Below, in pieces: positions 9,601-17,896 of a DNA stretch of 64,000 bases. Positions within the stretch are counted from its first letter, which is position 1; each line of letters starts with the position of its first letter. Under the pieces are notes generated by a model. The model saw only the letters and a program-made list of their open reading frames with translations. It was not told the DNA's origin and made no database searches. Origin of the DNA: Planctomycetaceae bacterium (lineage in GTDB: Bacteria; Planctomycetota; Planctomycetia; Pirellulales; Pirellulaceae); assembly GCA_024642205.1 (NCBI GenBank), contig JAHEBQ010000006.1, positions 12,283-76,282 of the forward strand. The letters are read 5' to 3'. Both the position numbers and the translations under genes were made by a program.

Positions 9601-10997
9601 GAGATCCATATCTTGTTGCCAACGCGTTACGGGCCTTGACGTTTGATTTCGATGCTTTGCGCGAATTATTGACCGGCAACTCGCCGACGCGATTGCATCC
9701 CGCGGTGCAGGTTGAAGTCGCGCTGGCGGCGAATCAGTTCGACCCGGAGGAAAAAAAAGACATCTTGTCAACGTTGGCGAGCATGAATGTTGGAAACAAG
9801 TGGATTCGAGCCGCGATTCTCAGTTCGGCTGTTGGAGTCGCGGAGCCGACGTTGATGGAACTCCTCAAGCGCGTGCCGGTATCCACCGGACGATCGAGTT
9901 TGGCGGAAGGATTGATCGACACCGTGCTCGCCAAAGACCTCGAACTCGGCTTCATCAAGATTGCAGAACTCGCGGAGCCGGCTGATAAAGCGTTCGAAGA
10001 CTGGCAGCTCGTGGTATTGTCCACTTGTCTCGATCACCTGCGCCGCAAGGGGCAGCCGTATCATGAATTGAACAATCCGACACAGGGTCTGAAATCCGCA
10101 ATCGTGACGGCAAACCTCGCGATTAGTCAAGCGTTGGTGATTGCCGATTCGCTGACTGAACCGGATGATCGCCGAAAGATCGCGATTCGCTTGCTCGGTC
10201 ATGCCAAACAATCGGAGGACGAAGCGAAACGGCTGTTGATGCAATTACTTTCGCCCCGGTCGAATCTGGAAATTCAATCGGCCGCGGTTGATTCGCTGGC
10301 TTCGCTTGAATGTGCCCAGGAATTAATCAGTCTGATTCCGAATTGCGGGCCAACGATTCAAAACGAAATTCAAACGAGGTTGCTTTCGCGGCCCTCATGG
10401 ACGATGGCACTGTTGAAGGGTGTCAAAAACGGGATCATCCAACCCGGGCATTTGAATCCCGCCACGAGCCAGGCATTGCTGACACATCGGAGGACGGATA
10501 TCCAATCGCTCGCGACGGAATTGATTGGCGCTCCGTCGACAAGTTCGGAGCGGCAGTCGATCGTCGAGAAATACGTCAAGGCATTCTCCCACAAGGGCGC
10601 GTCGGACCAGGGTCGAACCATCTTCAAACAGCATTGTGCAAGCTGCCACCAACATCGTGGAGTGGGTCAGAATATTGCTCCGAATCTGTCCGCGTTGGAG
10701 GGCAAAAATGATGAATACCTGATTCGCTCGATCCTCGATCCGAATGCAGCCATGGAATGGAAATATAAATCCTACCTTGTACTGACCGTGGACGGCCGAA
10801 CCTCACGCGGCATGGTGCTCGAAGAGTCGGCGACCAGCCTGATCATGGCCAGTGCCGACGGACAACAGGAAGTCATTCTGTTGTCCGATATCGAAGAAAT
10901 GAAAAATTCTTCCTTGTCGTTCATGCCAGAAGGATTTGAGAAGGCCATCACGCCCGGTCAGATGGTGGATCTGTTGGCGTTCATAAAATCGAATTAG
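6669..10997 (+). CDS. Ceramidase-like / PVC-type dehydrogenase / heme-binding fusion protein
   Basis: 1442 residues with a signal peptide. Residues about 35-470 match the neutral/alkaline ceramidase N-terminal fold (FGFSKIDITPTNPIRLSGYASR, then CVTHCHTAPH with probable zinc histidines). From about 480 (FALPEGFQITPLV, LWVVEMGDYPRG, ...) it is the 'putative membrane-bound dehydrogenase' beta-propeller common in Pirellula and Verrucomicrobia. A HEAT-like helical stretch follows, and the end is the Pirellula/Verrucomicrobium heme-binding domain with a CASCH motif (C1323, C1326, H1327). The two halves are usually separate proteins. A plausible role is hydrolysis of an amide or lipid substrate coupled to periplasmic oxidation with electrons leaving through the c-type heme; this is inference. 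No obvious operon partner. Confidence 0.85.
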   Translation: MKQIRVAQKFVGLIVLLCLGLGSSPETAFAEEWQFGFSKIDITPTNPIRLSGYASRQTPFDGVDEKLHVRAMAMRTSPAGEFYIIVSVETIGFPAEVTNQVIAKIKPLGVSREQLAICVTHCHTAPHILPGLDNLFAPALNVQENEAIRAYTQMVVDKTAEAIDQAMHDLQPGRFSIATGKAVFARNRRVLKDGIWIGFGENADGPVDHSLPVIRITDPTGTRTRGLLFNYACHCTTFGGEYNRVNGDWAGYAATYLEASNEGAFALCTIGCGADANPQRDAGRALELAQAQGKQISEEVNRLLGGNQWREIAIAPTASLGFAGLPIDRPSDERLQDAMEGSNPHARRHAQVMMETKQRMGRLPETYPMPIQVWRFGNEFAMVFLGGEVVVDYAARIKQELSSISGIQPEQIWVSAYTNDVFGYVASERMRSEGGYEVDFSMIYYLIPGRWSTGTEEVIIKRVTELFSNKKIAKPLDVDAAIQTFALPEGFQITPLVSEPLVQDPINFAVDARGRLWVVEMGDYPRGAPHRRGPKSVNPDREPWDGEPGGRIKIITDSDSDGRYDTASVFLEGLTFPTGVFPWKDGAIISAAPDIIFARDQDNDGFADSQEVLYSGFEKANPQHRVNGFTYGLDGWLYLSGGTHNHQIKCLKTGQTVRLSGRDIRIHPESGAAEPVAGNSQFGRCQDSLGNWYGNTNSEPLFQLVIEDRFLGRNPYVKSPSSKHFLTQPVLNPFVFPTSRTLDRFNDLHTMNRFTSACSPLVFRNDALGAPMQSSALICEPVHNLVSRIQLQYGDVAVSGSRIPQELQSEFLTSTDNWFRPVRLMTGPDGGLWICDMYREVIEHPEWIPEAWQTSLDLYAGSDMGRIYRVTRQGQKVHRLPDFSKLSNTGLVDQLRSSNGWNRDMAQQLLVERFARNGNGRLKPDESSQVDEKWTLAAIENIVRDSSLSIPIRIQAVWTGSLLQKQPVSRQADLLTDGDPYLVANALRALTFDFDALRELLTGNSPTRLHPAVQVEVALAANQFDPEEKKDILSTLASMNVGNKWIRAAILSSAVGVAEPTLMELLKRVPVSTGRSSLAEGLIDTVLAKDLELGFIKIAELAEPADKAFEDWQLVVLSTCLDHLRRKGQPYHELNNPTQGLKSAIVTANLAISQALVIADSLTEPDDRRKIAIRLLGHAKQSEDEAKRLLMQLLSPRSNLEIQSAAVDSLASLECAQELISLIPNCGPTIQNEIQTRLLSRPSWTMALLKGVKNGIIQPGHLNPATSQALLTHRRTDIQSLATELIGAPSTSSERQSIVEKYVKAFSHKGASDQGRTIFKQHCASCHQHRGVGQNIAPNLSALEGKNDEYLIRSILDPNAAMEWKYKSYLVLTVDGRTSRGMVLEESATSLIMASADGQQEVILLSDIEEMKNSSLSFMPEGFEKAITPGQMVDLLAFIKSN

Positions 10998-11063
10998 TCG
11001 CAGCGAACCTGTCGATCCTTTCGAGCCATCAGGGTTCCCCAAAGATAACCCCGTGTCCGCGCA

Positions 11064-11549
11064 TTAGTACGTGAATACCATCGTGTCCGAACCAAGTTTC
11101 GAAAACAGCTTGGGTTTGCTCGTGACAAACGCCTCCTTCATGATTTCCGAGTCGGCGATTTTCAGGTCGTTCATGCAGACCGGGCAAACATGAAGTTCCA
11201 CACCCCGTTCGTTCAGCGATTTCAACTGCCCTTTCATGGGGTCGTGGTCCAGGTACCTGTAATCGTCGGGAAAGGAAGTCGTCGGCAGCGTGGTTCCTTT
11301 GACATTGAAGAAGATTGCAACGTCGTAGCCCTCATCGACGCAGAACCCGGCGAAAGTTAGGCCCATGTTGACCGCTTGCGGGTTGTTCATAGGATCACTG
11401 GTGATGCTGATCAAGGCAATCTTCTTCGCGCTGGATCCGGCCGTACCCGATGAATTCGCGGCAGTTCCGGATTGGGCGTTACAACCGATCAGCATCAAAA
11501 TACATGAGAGGCTGATGGTGGCCAAAAGCAGTTGGGTCTTTGCAAGCAT
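11064..11549 (-). CDS. DsrE/DsrF-like lipoprotein
   Basis: 161 residues. The N-terminus is a lipoprotein signal with lipobox LIGC (cleavage before the Cys), followed by a Ser/Gly-rich spacer and a DsrE-like fold (KKIALISITSDPMNNPQAV, then GYDVAIFFNVKG). A Cys pair (HVCPVCMNDL) sits where sulfur-relay relatives keep their active cysteine. Cytoplasmic DsrE proteins carry persulfide sulfur; an outward-facing lipidated version is common in environmental bacteria and its role is not known. The gene is convergent with the large fusion gene and divergent from the sulfatase. Confidence 0.75.
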   Translation of the reverse strand: MLAKTQLLLATISLSCILMLIGCNAQSGTAANSSGTAGSSAKKIALISITSDPMNNPQAVNMGLTFAGFCVDEGYDVAIFFNVKGTTLPTTSFPDDYRYLDHDPMKGQLKSLNERGVELHVCPVCMNDLKIADSEIMKEAFVTSKPKLFSKLGSDTMVFTY

Positions 11550-11592
11550 TTTGTTTCCGTTCGTGAAGTCGATTTACATTGACAATCGGCAT

Positions 11593-11598
11593 TATAAT
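11593..11598 (+). promoter_or_regulatory. Possible -10 hexamer for the sulfatase
   Basis: A perfect TATAAT lies about 150 bp before the sulfatase start, in the divergent interval. The TTGACA seen nearby is only 8 bp upstream of it, too close to act as its -35, so this is a weak call. Confidence 0.2.
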
Positions 11599-11744
11599 AT
11601 CCTCGGCGGCATTGGACCACATTGACCGATGGAATCGCGAAATCGATTCTTCCGGCAACCGGAAAGGAGATGCTGGCCCAAACGGATATTCGATGGAAGG
11701 CGATCATGATTCAAAAATTTTATTTTAACAGACCAGGACAAATC

Positions 11745-13592
11745 ATGAAGATCAAGGCTGCGACCCTGTTTACGTTACTGTCAGGTTTTGCATTGCTGAT
11801 ACCTCAACTGGTTGCCGATGATGTCCGGCCGAATATCCTGATCATCACCGTCGACGATATGAGCTGCGATTCGGTGGGTGCGTTCGGATGCAAGCTCGCC
11901 GACACGACGCCCAATATTGACCGTTTGGCTTCGGAAGGGATGCGTTATCAGTTTGCCCATGTGCAGGTGGGCAATTGTTACCCCTCGCGCAATGTGATGT
12001 TTTCAGGTCGCTACCCGCACAACACCGGGGTCGAAGGTTTTTACCAGGTCAAGAATCCCGGCTACCCGCATCTCGTCGACGCGATGAAACAAGGCGGCTA
12101 CTTTGTCGGGATCCGGGGCAAGGTTTCTCATTCAACGCCGTATCAACCTTATGGGTGGGATGCCGACCTCACCGTCATCGATGGAGTAAAACAACACGTC
12201 AAAAATGCCGAATCGTATTACCTGTCGACGAAACGTGGAATTGAGATGGCAAAAACGGCTGGTAAACCTTTTTGTCTGAACATCAATATTTCCGATCCTC
12301 ATAAGCCATTTTACGCGCTGGACAACAAAGGTGAGGTGGTCAATGACAACAACCAGCCGTCCCACATTTTCGAACCGGAAGAAGTGCCGATCCCCGGTTT
12401 CCTGTTCGACGCTCCCGATGTCCGCCTGGAACTGGCACATTACTATTCCTCGGTCCGCCGTGCGGATGACTGTTTTGCCGCCGTCCGGAAAGCGCTCACT
12501 GAGTCTGGTCAACAGGGCAATACGGTGATCATGTTTCTTTCTGATCACGGCATGCCGTTGCCGTTTGCCAAAACAGGAGTTTGGCATCACAGTACTCACA
12601 CCCCCTGGATTGTTTATTGGCCGGGCGTGACGCAGCCTGGCACTGTCGACACCGCCCACATGATTTCCGCAGTCGACCTGATGCCGACGGTTTTGGAAAT
12701 CGCCGGGATTGAACCCCCGGGTGGATTCGATGGTCGTTCGTTTCTGCCAACGATTCGCGGTCAATCCCAGTCCGGTCGAACCATGGTATACAAAGTCTAC
12801 AACGAAAACTCTGGCGGCAATCGAAGCCCAATGCGCAGTGTGGAATCCAAAAAGTTCGGATACCTGTTCAACCCCTGGGCCGATGGCACCCGAATTTTCA
12901 AGACTGCCACAACCGGCACGTTGAGCTTTCGGGCCATGCAACGACTGGCCGCGACGGACCAAAAAATCGCTGCCCGATTGAAACTCTTCCAATACGGAGT
13001 GCCGGAAGAGTTTTACGATTATGAAAATGACCCGGACGCACTGCATAACTTGATCGATGATCCAGAGTACGCCGATGCATGCAATGAACATCGCGCCGCC
13101 ATGCGAAAGTTCATGCAGGAATCCAACGATCCGGTTCTTGCGATCTTTGACAATCGAACTGATGCATCTCTGGTCAGTGCCTACGTCGACCGGGTTCAAG
13201 CGGAAGCAGATGCCCGCCGAACCAACAAGCGAAAAAACCAGCAAACCCGGGATCAGCGATATCAAAACGCAAAACTGTTCCAGCTGAGGTTGCCCGGGAA
13301 AGCGCTCCCGGGTAGCGACTTCACGGTCACGATCGATTACCGGCTACCGGCCGATCTGAACGAGCAGGATTTCCACGTGACGTTAAAGGACGCGGAAGGT
13401 AAGCGGATCGAGCGGAAGATCGTTTCGGCGTCAGGGAGCGGCCGTTTGCTGGTCACATTTATGCTACCCCGGGATTTCAACTCGAAATCGATTTCCGTTT
13501 CTGCGTTTGTGGGCAGAGAATATAACAGCAATCTGTTGCATCGGACCGAAGGCCCGGTTGTCGTGTCGAACGAGTGCGGCGTCAAGATGTGA
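11745..13592 (+). CDS. Secreted formylglycine-dependent sulfatase
   Basis: 615 residues; start at 11745 chosen for the signal peptide (MKIKAATLFTLLSGFALLIP) and AGGA seven bases upstream. The metal site (ILIITVDDMSCDS) is followed by the CxPxR motif CYPSR at residues 78-82, in which the Cys is converted to formylglycine in active enzymes. Later metal and substrate residues include FLSDHGMPLPF and HHSTHTPW. The C-terminal about 110 residues (from GKALPGSDFTVTIDY) form a separate beta-sandwich. Family role: hydrolysis of sulfate esters, in planctomycetes mostly on algal sulfated polysaccharides. No dedicated maturase is adjacent; a divergent FGE-like protein is encoded at 27.4 kb. Confidence 0.92.
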   Translation: MKIKAATLFTLLSGFALLIPQLVADDVRPNILIITVDDMSCDSVGAFGCKLADTTPNIDRLASEGMRYQFAHVQVGNCYPSRNVMFSGRYPHNTGVEGFYQVKNPGYPHLVDAMKQGGYFVGIRGKVSHSTPYQPYGWDADLTVIDGVKQHVKNAESYYLSTKRGIEMAKTAGKPFCLNINISDPHKPFYALDNKGEVVNDNNQPSHIFEPEEVPIPGFLFDAPDVRLELAHYYSSVRRADDCFAAVRKALTESGQQGNTVIMFLSDHGMPLPFAKTGVWHHSTHTPWIVYWPGVTQPGTVDTAHMISAVDLMPTVLEIAGIEPPGGFDGRSFLPTIRGQSQSGRTMVYKVYNENSGGNRSPMRSVESKKFGYLFNPWADGTRIFKTATTGTLSFRAMQRLAATDQKIAARLKLFQYGVPEEFYDYENDPDALHNLIDDPEYADACNEHRAAMRKFMQESNDPVLAIFDNRTDASLVSAYVDRVQAEADARRTNKRKNQQTRDQRYQNAKLFQLRLPGKALPGSDFTVTIDYRLPADLNEQDFHVTLKDAEGKRIERKIVSASGSGRLLVTFMLPRDFNSKSISVSAFVGREYNSNLLHRTEGPVVVSNECGVKM

Positions 13593-13797
13593 TTTTTGGG
13601 TGGTCGACGAGGTCACGAGCCCTTTTGATCGAGAAAACGCCAGGACTCGTAGCTCTTACTATGACCAACCCTTATTTTTGGCTGTGTCAAAACACGAGTT
13701 GCCGTGTTCCACTAAGGCAAGACCCAGGTATTTTGCCAAGAACGAAGTGCTGCCATCGAATAGACCCGCGAATTTCCCGGGGCAAGGAATGTCTTAC

Positions 13798-14670
13798 ATG
13801 CGACTCAAGAAAATCGTCATTCGGACTTTGTTGGTCGTCTTCGTGGCTTGGCTGAGCTTGGTGGGTTGGGGATTCGTGTTTGCATGGAGGCCACTGCCGA
13901 CGTATTCGCCCTCAATCTCAGCAGTGCCAGCAGTTCCGATCCTCACCAACAGCCAGTACCAACTGGGACATGATGAGCCCTTTCTGGTGCGATCGGAGAG
14001 GGAGGCCAGTTCCGGCGCGGTTCTGATTTTTGGATCCCGGCACACGAAAGATCCAAACGATCCGTCACTGAATCGAATCAGGACTGAGTTCACCGCTTTC
14101 GCGCCCACAGTCGTGTTGTGCGAGGGCCGTATGACCGGCTTGCTGTTCCCGGGTTTGATGAACCCGGTTAAAACTTATGGCGAACCCGGTTTGGTCCGGC
14201 AACTTGCCTACGAGCACGGATGCCGGGTGTTTTCCTGGGAGCCGTCGCCAGAAGCCGAAGTCGAAGGCTTGCGCAACCAGTCATTCGAAAAAAATCAAAT
14301 TGCACTCCGCCTCGTATTGTCTTCGTATTTCAGCAATCTTCGCTATGGTCAACCCGATGACCCCAACGAAGTGGTTAATGAGACGATTCGAAAGAAAAGA
14401 TCATGGCCGGGCGTGGGCAATCTTTTCGCAGACGTGACTGAACTTGATTTGGCATGGTCACGCTATTTTCCCGACGGACCCGACTGGCGCGATGTTTCCG
14501 ATGAACAAACGTTGCCCGGGTTTCTGGGTGAAATGGACGCAAACCTTGTCAGGGACGCTCATCTATTTAGCATCATTCATGAATTGGTCGCACAAGGCGA
14601 AAGAGTCTTTGTTATCGCCGGATCAAGTCATGCCGTGAAGCTGGAAGGCGCCATTACATCAATAAATTGA
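13798..14670 (+). CDS. Membrane-anchored TraB/GumN-like protein of unknown function
   Basis: About 290 residues from ATG 13798, chosen because AAGGA lies nine bases upstream; another ATG at 13789 is possible and the frame is open upstream without support. An uncleaved signal or anchor (IRTLLVVFVAWLSLVGWGFVF) is followed by a soluble domain beginning VLIFGSRHTKDPNDPS and continuing with a PTVVLCEGRMTG segment; near the end is FVIAGSSHAVKLEG. The arrangement (substrate-loop histidine, Glu, terminal SxH) resembles TraB/GumN-like hydrolase folds, but I do not recognise an exact family. It lies about 200 bp downstream of the sulfatase on the same strand. Confidence 0.6.
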   Translation: MRLKKIVIRTLLVVFVAWLSLVGWGFVFAWRPLPTYSPSISAVPAVPILTNSQYQLGHDEPFLVRSEREASSGAVLIFGSRHTKDPNDPSLNRIRTEFTAFAPTVVLCEGRMTGLLFPGLMNPVKTYGEPGLVRQLAYEHGCRVFSWEPSPEAEVEGLRNQSFEKNQIALRLVLSSYFSNLRYGQPDDPNEVVNETIRKKRSWPGVGNLFADVTELDLAWSRYFPDGPDWRDVSDEQTLPGFLGEMDANLVRDAHLFSIIHELVAQGERVFVIAGSSHAVKLEGAITSIN

Positions 14671-15172
14671 GCGTTGCACGCCACCGTTCAACGGTCGCGG
14701 GCCTCCAATAGCGAAGACGATGCTCGTCTTTGGGCAAGGCTGTCTTGTCCACAGTATTTCTTGCCGACAACGGACAACCGGGTGGATCGCGTTGGCCAGA
14801 CTCTGAAACCCTGAGCCAATCGGTTCGCAGCCTTCGAGAATCGATTCAATTCGAACTCACACCCAATTGCCGAGCCTCTGACTTCTCAGTCGATTGATCT
14901 GACGGCAAAAACGAAACACAGGGCAAGGTACCCGATTATTCGACGCACGATGGCTCAAATGTAACTCGACGACTGGGGTTCAAAGAGATGAACTGTCGCC
15001 TGAAATACGCATCAGCTTGAAAACTGGACCTGTCTCCGTTTACTCGTTTGAGCGAGATTCAAGGTTTGCTTGAGCTGGTTTATCTCGACATTCGTCCCAG
15101 CCGATGTCATTGCATACCGGTCTCGCAGGGATTTTGAACAAACACCTAACGCACAACGTTTGATCCGATCTA
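14671..15172. other. Intergenic stretch, nothing recognised
   Basis: Convergent interval of about 500 bp between the TraB-like gene and the acyl-CoA synthetase. No supported open frame, RNA gene or strong terminator hairpin was found. Confidence 0.5.
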
Positions 15173-16819
15173 TCATCGATTACGCAATTCGACTCGTCGA
15201 ATCTTGCCACTCGGTGTCTTTGGCAACTCTTTCATGAATTCGATTTCGCGTGGGTACTTGTAAGGAGCCGTCGCCAGTTTTGTATGTTGTTGAAGCACGC
15301 GCTTCATCGCCTCCGTCGGATGATAGCCCTCCGCCAGAACCACAAACGCCTTGACAATTTCCGTACGTTCGGGATCGGGTTTTCCGACCACGGCCACTTC
15401 GGCCACCGCGTCGTGCTGCATCAACGCATTTTCAACTTCGAACGGACCGATACGATACGCGGCGCTGGTAATAATGTCGTCGGCGCGAGCGACGAACCAG
15501 AAGTACCCGTCTTCATCGACGGAAGCACAATCACCCGTCAAATACCATCCATTGCGATAACTCTTCGCTGTCGCTTCCGAATTATGCCAATACTCCTGAA
15601 ACAGCCCGACAGGGCGATTGGGCTCGACTCGGACCGCAATCTCCCCTGACTTTCCGGTGGGCAAACGGTTTCCCTGCGAGTCGATCACGGCCAACTCGAT
15701 TCCCGGCGGCGGCAATCCCATTGAACCCGGCTTGACCGGTAGGTCGGGAATGCTGCAACAAAGAATGACGGTTTCCGTTTGTCCATAACCTTCACGAATG
15801 GTCAGTCCGGTCGCTTCGCGCCACTTCTCCAACACGCTGATATTCAGTGGTTCCCCGGCGGCCATGCACTGTGCCAGGTTTTGCGATTGAAAATCGGATA
15901 GTTTTTTTTGCACCAGCATCCGATAGACAGTGGGCGGCGCGCAAAGACTTGTAACTGGATAATTGGACAAGCATTTCAGCACATCGTCGGCGTCGAACTT
16001 GCCCGAGTGTTCGCGTAGAAATATGGTTGAGCCGGCGATCCAGGGTCCAAAAAAACCGGAAAACGCTGTTTTGGCCCAGCCCGTATCGGAAAGATTCCAA
16101 TGCAGATCACGGGCGTCCAGTCCGAGCCAAAATCGGGCCGTGATCTGATGCCCAATTCCATAACTGGCGTGCGTGTGCAAAACCATTTTGGGAGCGCCTG
16201 TCGTCCCGGAAGTGAAATAAATCAATGCCGGGTCGTCGCTTTTTGTCCGTTCAAACGTCGACCCGCAGGATCCGGTGTCTATCCAATTCTCATAATTCAG
16301 CCAACCAGCTCGTGATTTCCCACCAACCAGGATCTTGTGCTTCAGTCCTGGCAGCTGTTCGGCAATGTGATCGACTTTCTCTGCAATCGTATCGTCGGCA
16401 ACCACGGCATCAATCTCTGCAGCCTCGACCCGGTATTCAATGTCCTTTTCGGTAAGCAAGGTCGTTGCCGGAATGGCAATCAGCCCTGCCTTGCAAAGTC
16501 CGATCATGGTTTCCCACCAGGCAATTACATTGGGAAGGTTGACGAGAACCTGATCTCCCTTGGAAAGCCCCAGCTTCAAAAACGCATGAGCCAACTGGTT
16601 TGACCGGCTTGCCATCTCCGCAAACGAAACTCTCTGTTCTTTTCCGTCGACCCCGACCCAATGCATGGCCAGGTGATCTGGCCGTTCGTTGGCCCATCGA
16701 TCAACGACATCGAATCCAAAGTTGAACATATCGGGACGTTCAAGTCGGAAGTCCTCGCGCAGGCTTTGGTATTCTTCCAGGGACGAAAGCCTGGGGAAAG
16801 GTTGGAAGGTGCCGCTCAC
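15173..16819 (-). CDS. AMP-forming acyl-CoA synthetase, medium-chain (ACSM-like)
   Basis: 548 residues. A GTG at 16819 is chosen as start because AGGAGA lies eight bases upstream, and the resulting length matches the family; the open frame extends 40 codons further but that part overlaps a decayed gene in another frame. Adenylate-forming motifs are present: FTSGTTGAPKMVLHTHASYG, then EGYGQTET, then WYLTGDCASVDEDGYFWF, and the C-terminal lysine motif PKTPSGKIRR. The middle (GPWIAGSTIFLREHSGKFD) is typical of the ACSM branch, which activates medium-chain or branched acids to acyl-CoA. It sits 13 bp behind the remains of a Glu/Leu dehydrogenase, suggesting an old branched-chain amino acid or keto-acid operon. 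Confidence 0.9.
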   Translation of the reverse strand: MSGTFQPFPRLSSLEEYQSLREDFRLERPDMFNFGFDVVDRWANERPDHLAMHWVGVDGKEQRVSFAEMASRSNQLAHAFLKLGLSKGDQVLVNLPNVIAWWETMIGLCKAGLIAIPATTLLTEKDIEYRVEAAEIDAVVADDTIAEKVDHIAEQLPGLKHKILVGGKSRAGWLNYENWIDTGSCGSTFERTKSDDPALIYFTSGTTGAPKMVLHTHASYGIGHQITARFWLGLDARDLHWNLSDTGWAKTAFSGFFGPWIAGSTIFLREHSGKFDADDVLKCLSNYPVTSLCAPPTVYRMLVQKKLSDFQSQNLAQCMAAGEPLNISVLEKWREATGLTIREGYGQTETVILCCSIPDLPVKPGSMGLPPPGIELAVIDSQGNRLPTGKSGEIAVRVEPNRPVGLFQEYWHNSEATAKSYRNGWYLTGDCASVDEDGYFWFVARADDIITSAAYRIGPFEVENALMQHDAVAEVAVVGKPDPERTEIVKAFVVLAEGYHPTEAMKRVLQQHTKLATAPYKYPREIEFMKELPKTPSGKIRRVELRNR

Positions 16820-16832
16820 GACCGGTCTCCTG

Positions 16833-17384
16833 TCACTGATGAGAACTAAGTTGGATCCGCAGTTTAACTCGACGCTGTGCCATCTCAATCGCTGCCATCC
16901 CCGGTTGCTTTTGCTCATTACGAATGCGAACAAGGACATCCCGGGTATTGCGGGAAATCTACTCGTGAATCGTCTCCACCGCTGGTTGCTCGGCTCTGCG
17001 ATGTTGTTCGACGGCGGCGCAGATCAACCCGCCCGCATTGCAGATAAAATCCGGAAGGTCAACAATGCCTCGATCGCCATTCTCGAGGTCGTCAGATCTC
17101 GCAAAAATCGGCAGCCACCTCGGCCGAGGCTGTGATGCCAAGCCCGGTCGCACGCATTTCGTCCAACGGTATTCTGCCAAACGACCGCGGTAGGCCGAAC
17201 GCGCTGCCGATGCTTTTGTGAATTCAGGCCATTCGGATTCCGCCGATGGAGGAAAGCGGGCGACGTTTTCACTCGCGAGGATCCCGCGAAGATCAATCTC
17301 CGGATCGAAAAGTTGAATCGCTCTTGCCGGTCCCGGTTCATCGCAAAAATCGTGGAATTGAAGATGTGGATTGACACTCGTCAT
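16833..17384 (-). pseudogene. Decayed Glu/Leu/Phe/Val dehydrogenase
   Basis: Fragments of one amino-acid dehydrogenase occur in order but in different frames. An intact start (17384, with GGAGG five bases upstream) gives a normal N-terminus (residues ...EIDLRGILASENVA). The next motif, SSIGGIRMA, is in another frame and is cut by a stop. Then comes LPRSFGRIPLDEMRATGLGI followed by TASAEVAADF, after a loss of roughly 100 residues. Most of the NAD-binding domain is missing, and the C-terminal PDFICNAGGLICAAVEQH is followed by a nonsense TAG at 16959-16961, beyond which the C-terminal helix (ISRNTRDVLVRIRN...) still reads. Functional relatives are about 360-420 residues; this locus has room for about 185. 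The ribosome-binding site of the acyl-CoA synthetase lies just past its last stop. Confidence 0.85.
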
Positions 17385-17896
17385 TAAGGCCTCCATTTCG
17401 ATAGGTCCTTCAAAAAGCTATTGCCGGAACAGTCTTGACGGGTCCGTTTTGCCGTGTCGGTATGGGTTGCAGCATCGTATTGGCAAATGTCATGCCATCG
17501 AATTGGCAGGTCGATTTGCTTCTGGAAGTACATCCAGGTGGGAGAATCAGTGCATTGCATGCGACACGGCGGATGATCTGGAAACCCTGGCTGCGCGGAT
17601 CCGCACAAGTGGAAATGGACTCAACGACTTGGCTGGGATATCTGGCTGGTAACGAAACCTGGTTCCTTAACCAGGCCGATGCCGACGAGACCTCCGTGCC
17701 CTTATGGCGAGTGGCGGCGGCTCCGTCGGCGGGAAGCGGCCTGCCGAAGACGGAAGGTGCTTGAGGTCGCATTACGAACGGTCCAGCTATCGCTTCCTGA
17801 ACACTCTCACTAGTTCAGTCCCGGAAAATTCACCCAGCATCAACTGTTTGCGTGTCTGGTGTTGAAATCGTTTTTGAAAACTGACAGTCGAACGTC
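17385..17896. other. Region with unassigned open frames
   Basis: About 510 bp upstream of the dehydrogenase relic. Overlapping frames of about 110-120 codons exist on both strands (17435-17764 plus, 17410-17772 minus); neither shows a motif, signal or good ribosome-binding site. This may be regulatory sequence or further gene remains. Confidence 0.35.

Noticed and set aside
12132-13265. 377-codon minus-strand ORF
   Set aside because: Shadow of the first sulfatase gene; no domain motif.
17410-17772. Genes of about 110-120 codons on either strand
   Set aside because: Overlapping opposite frames without motifs, signal peptides or ribosome-binding sites; they look like chance open frames.
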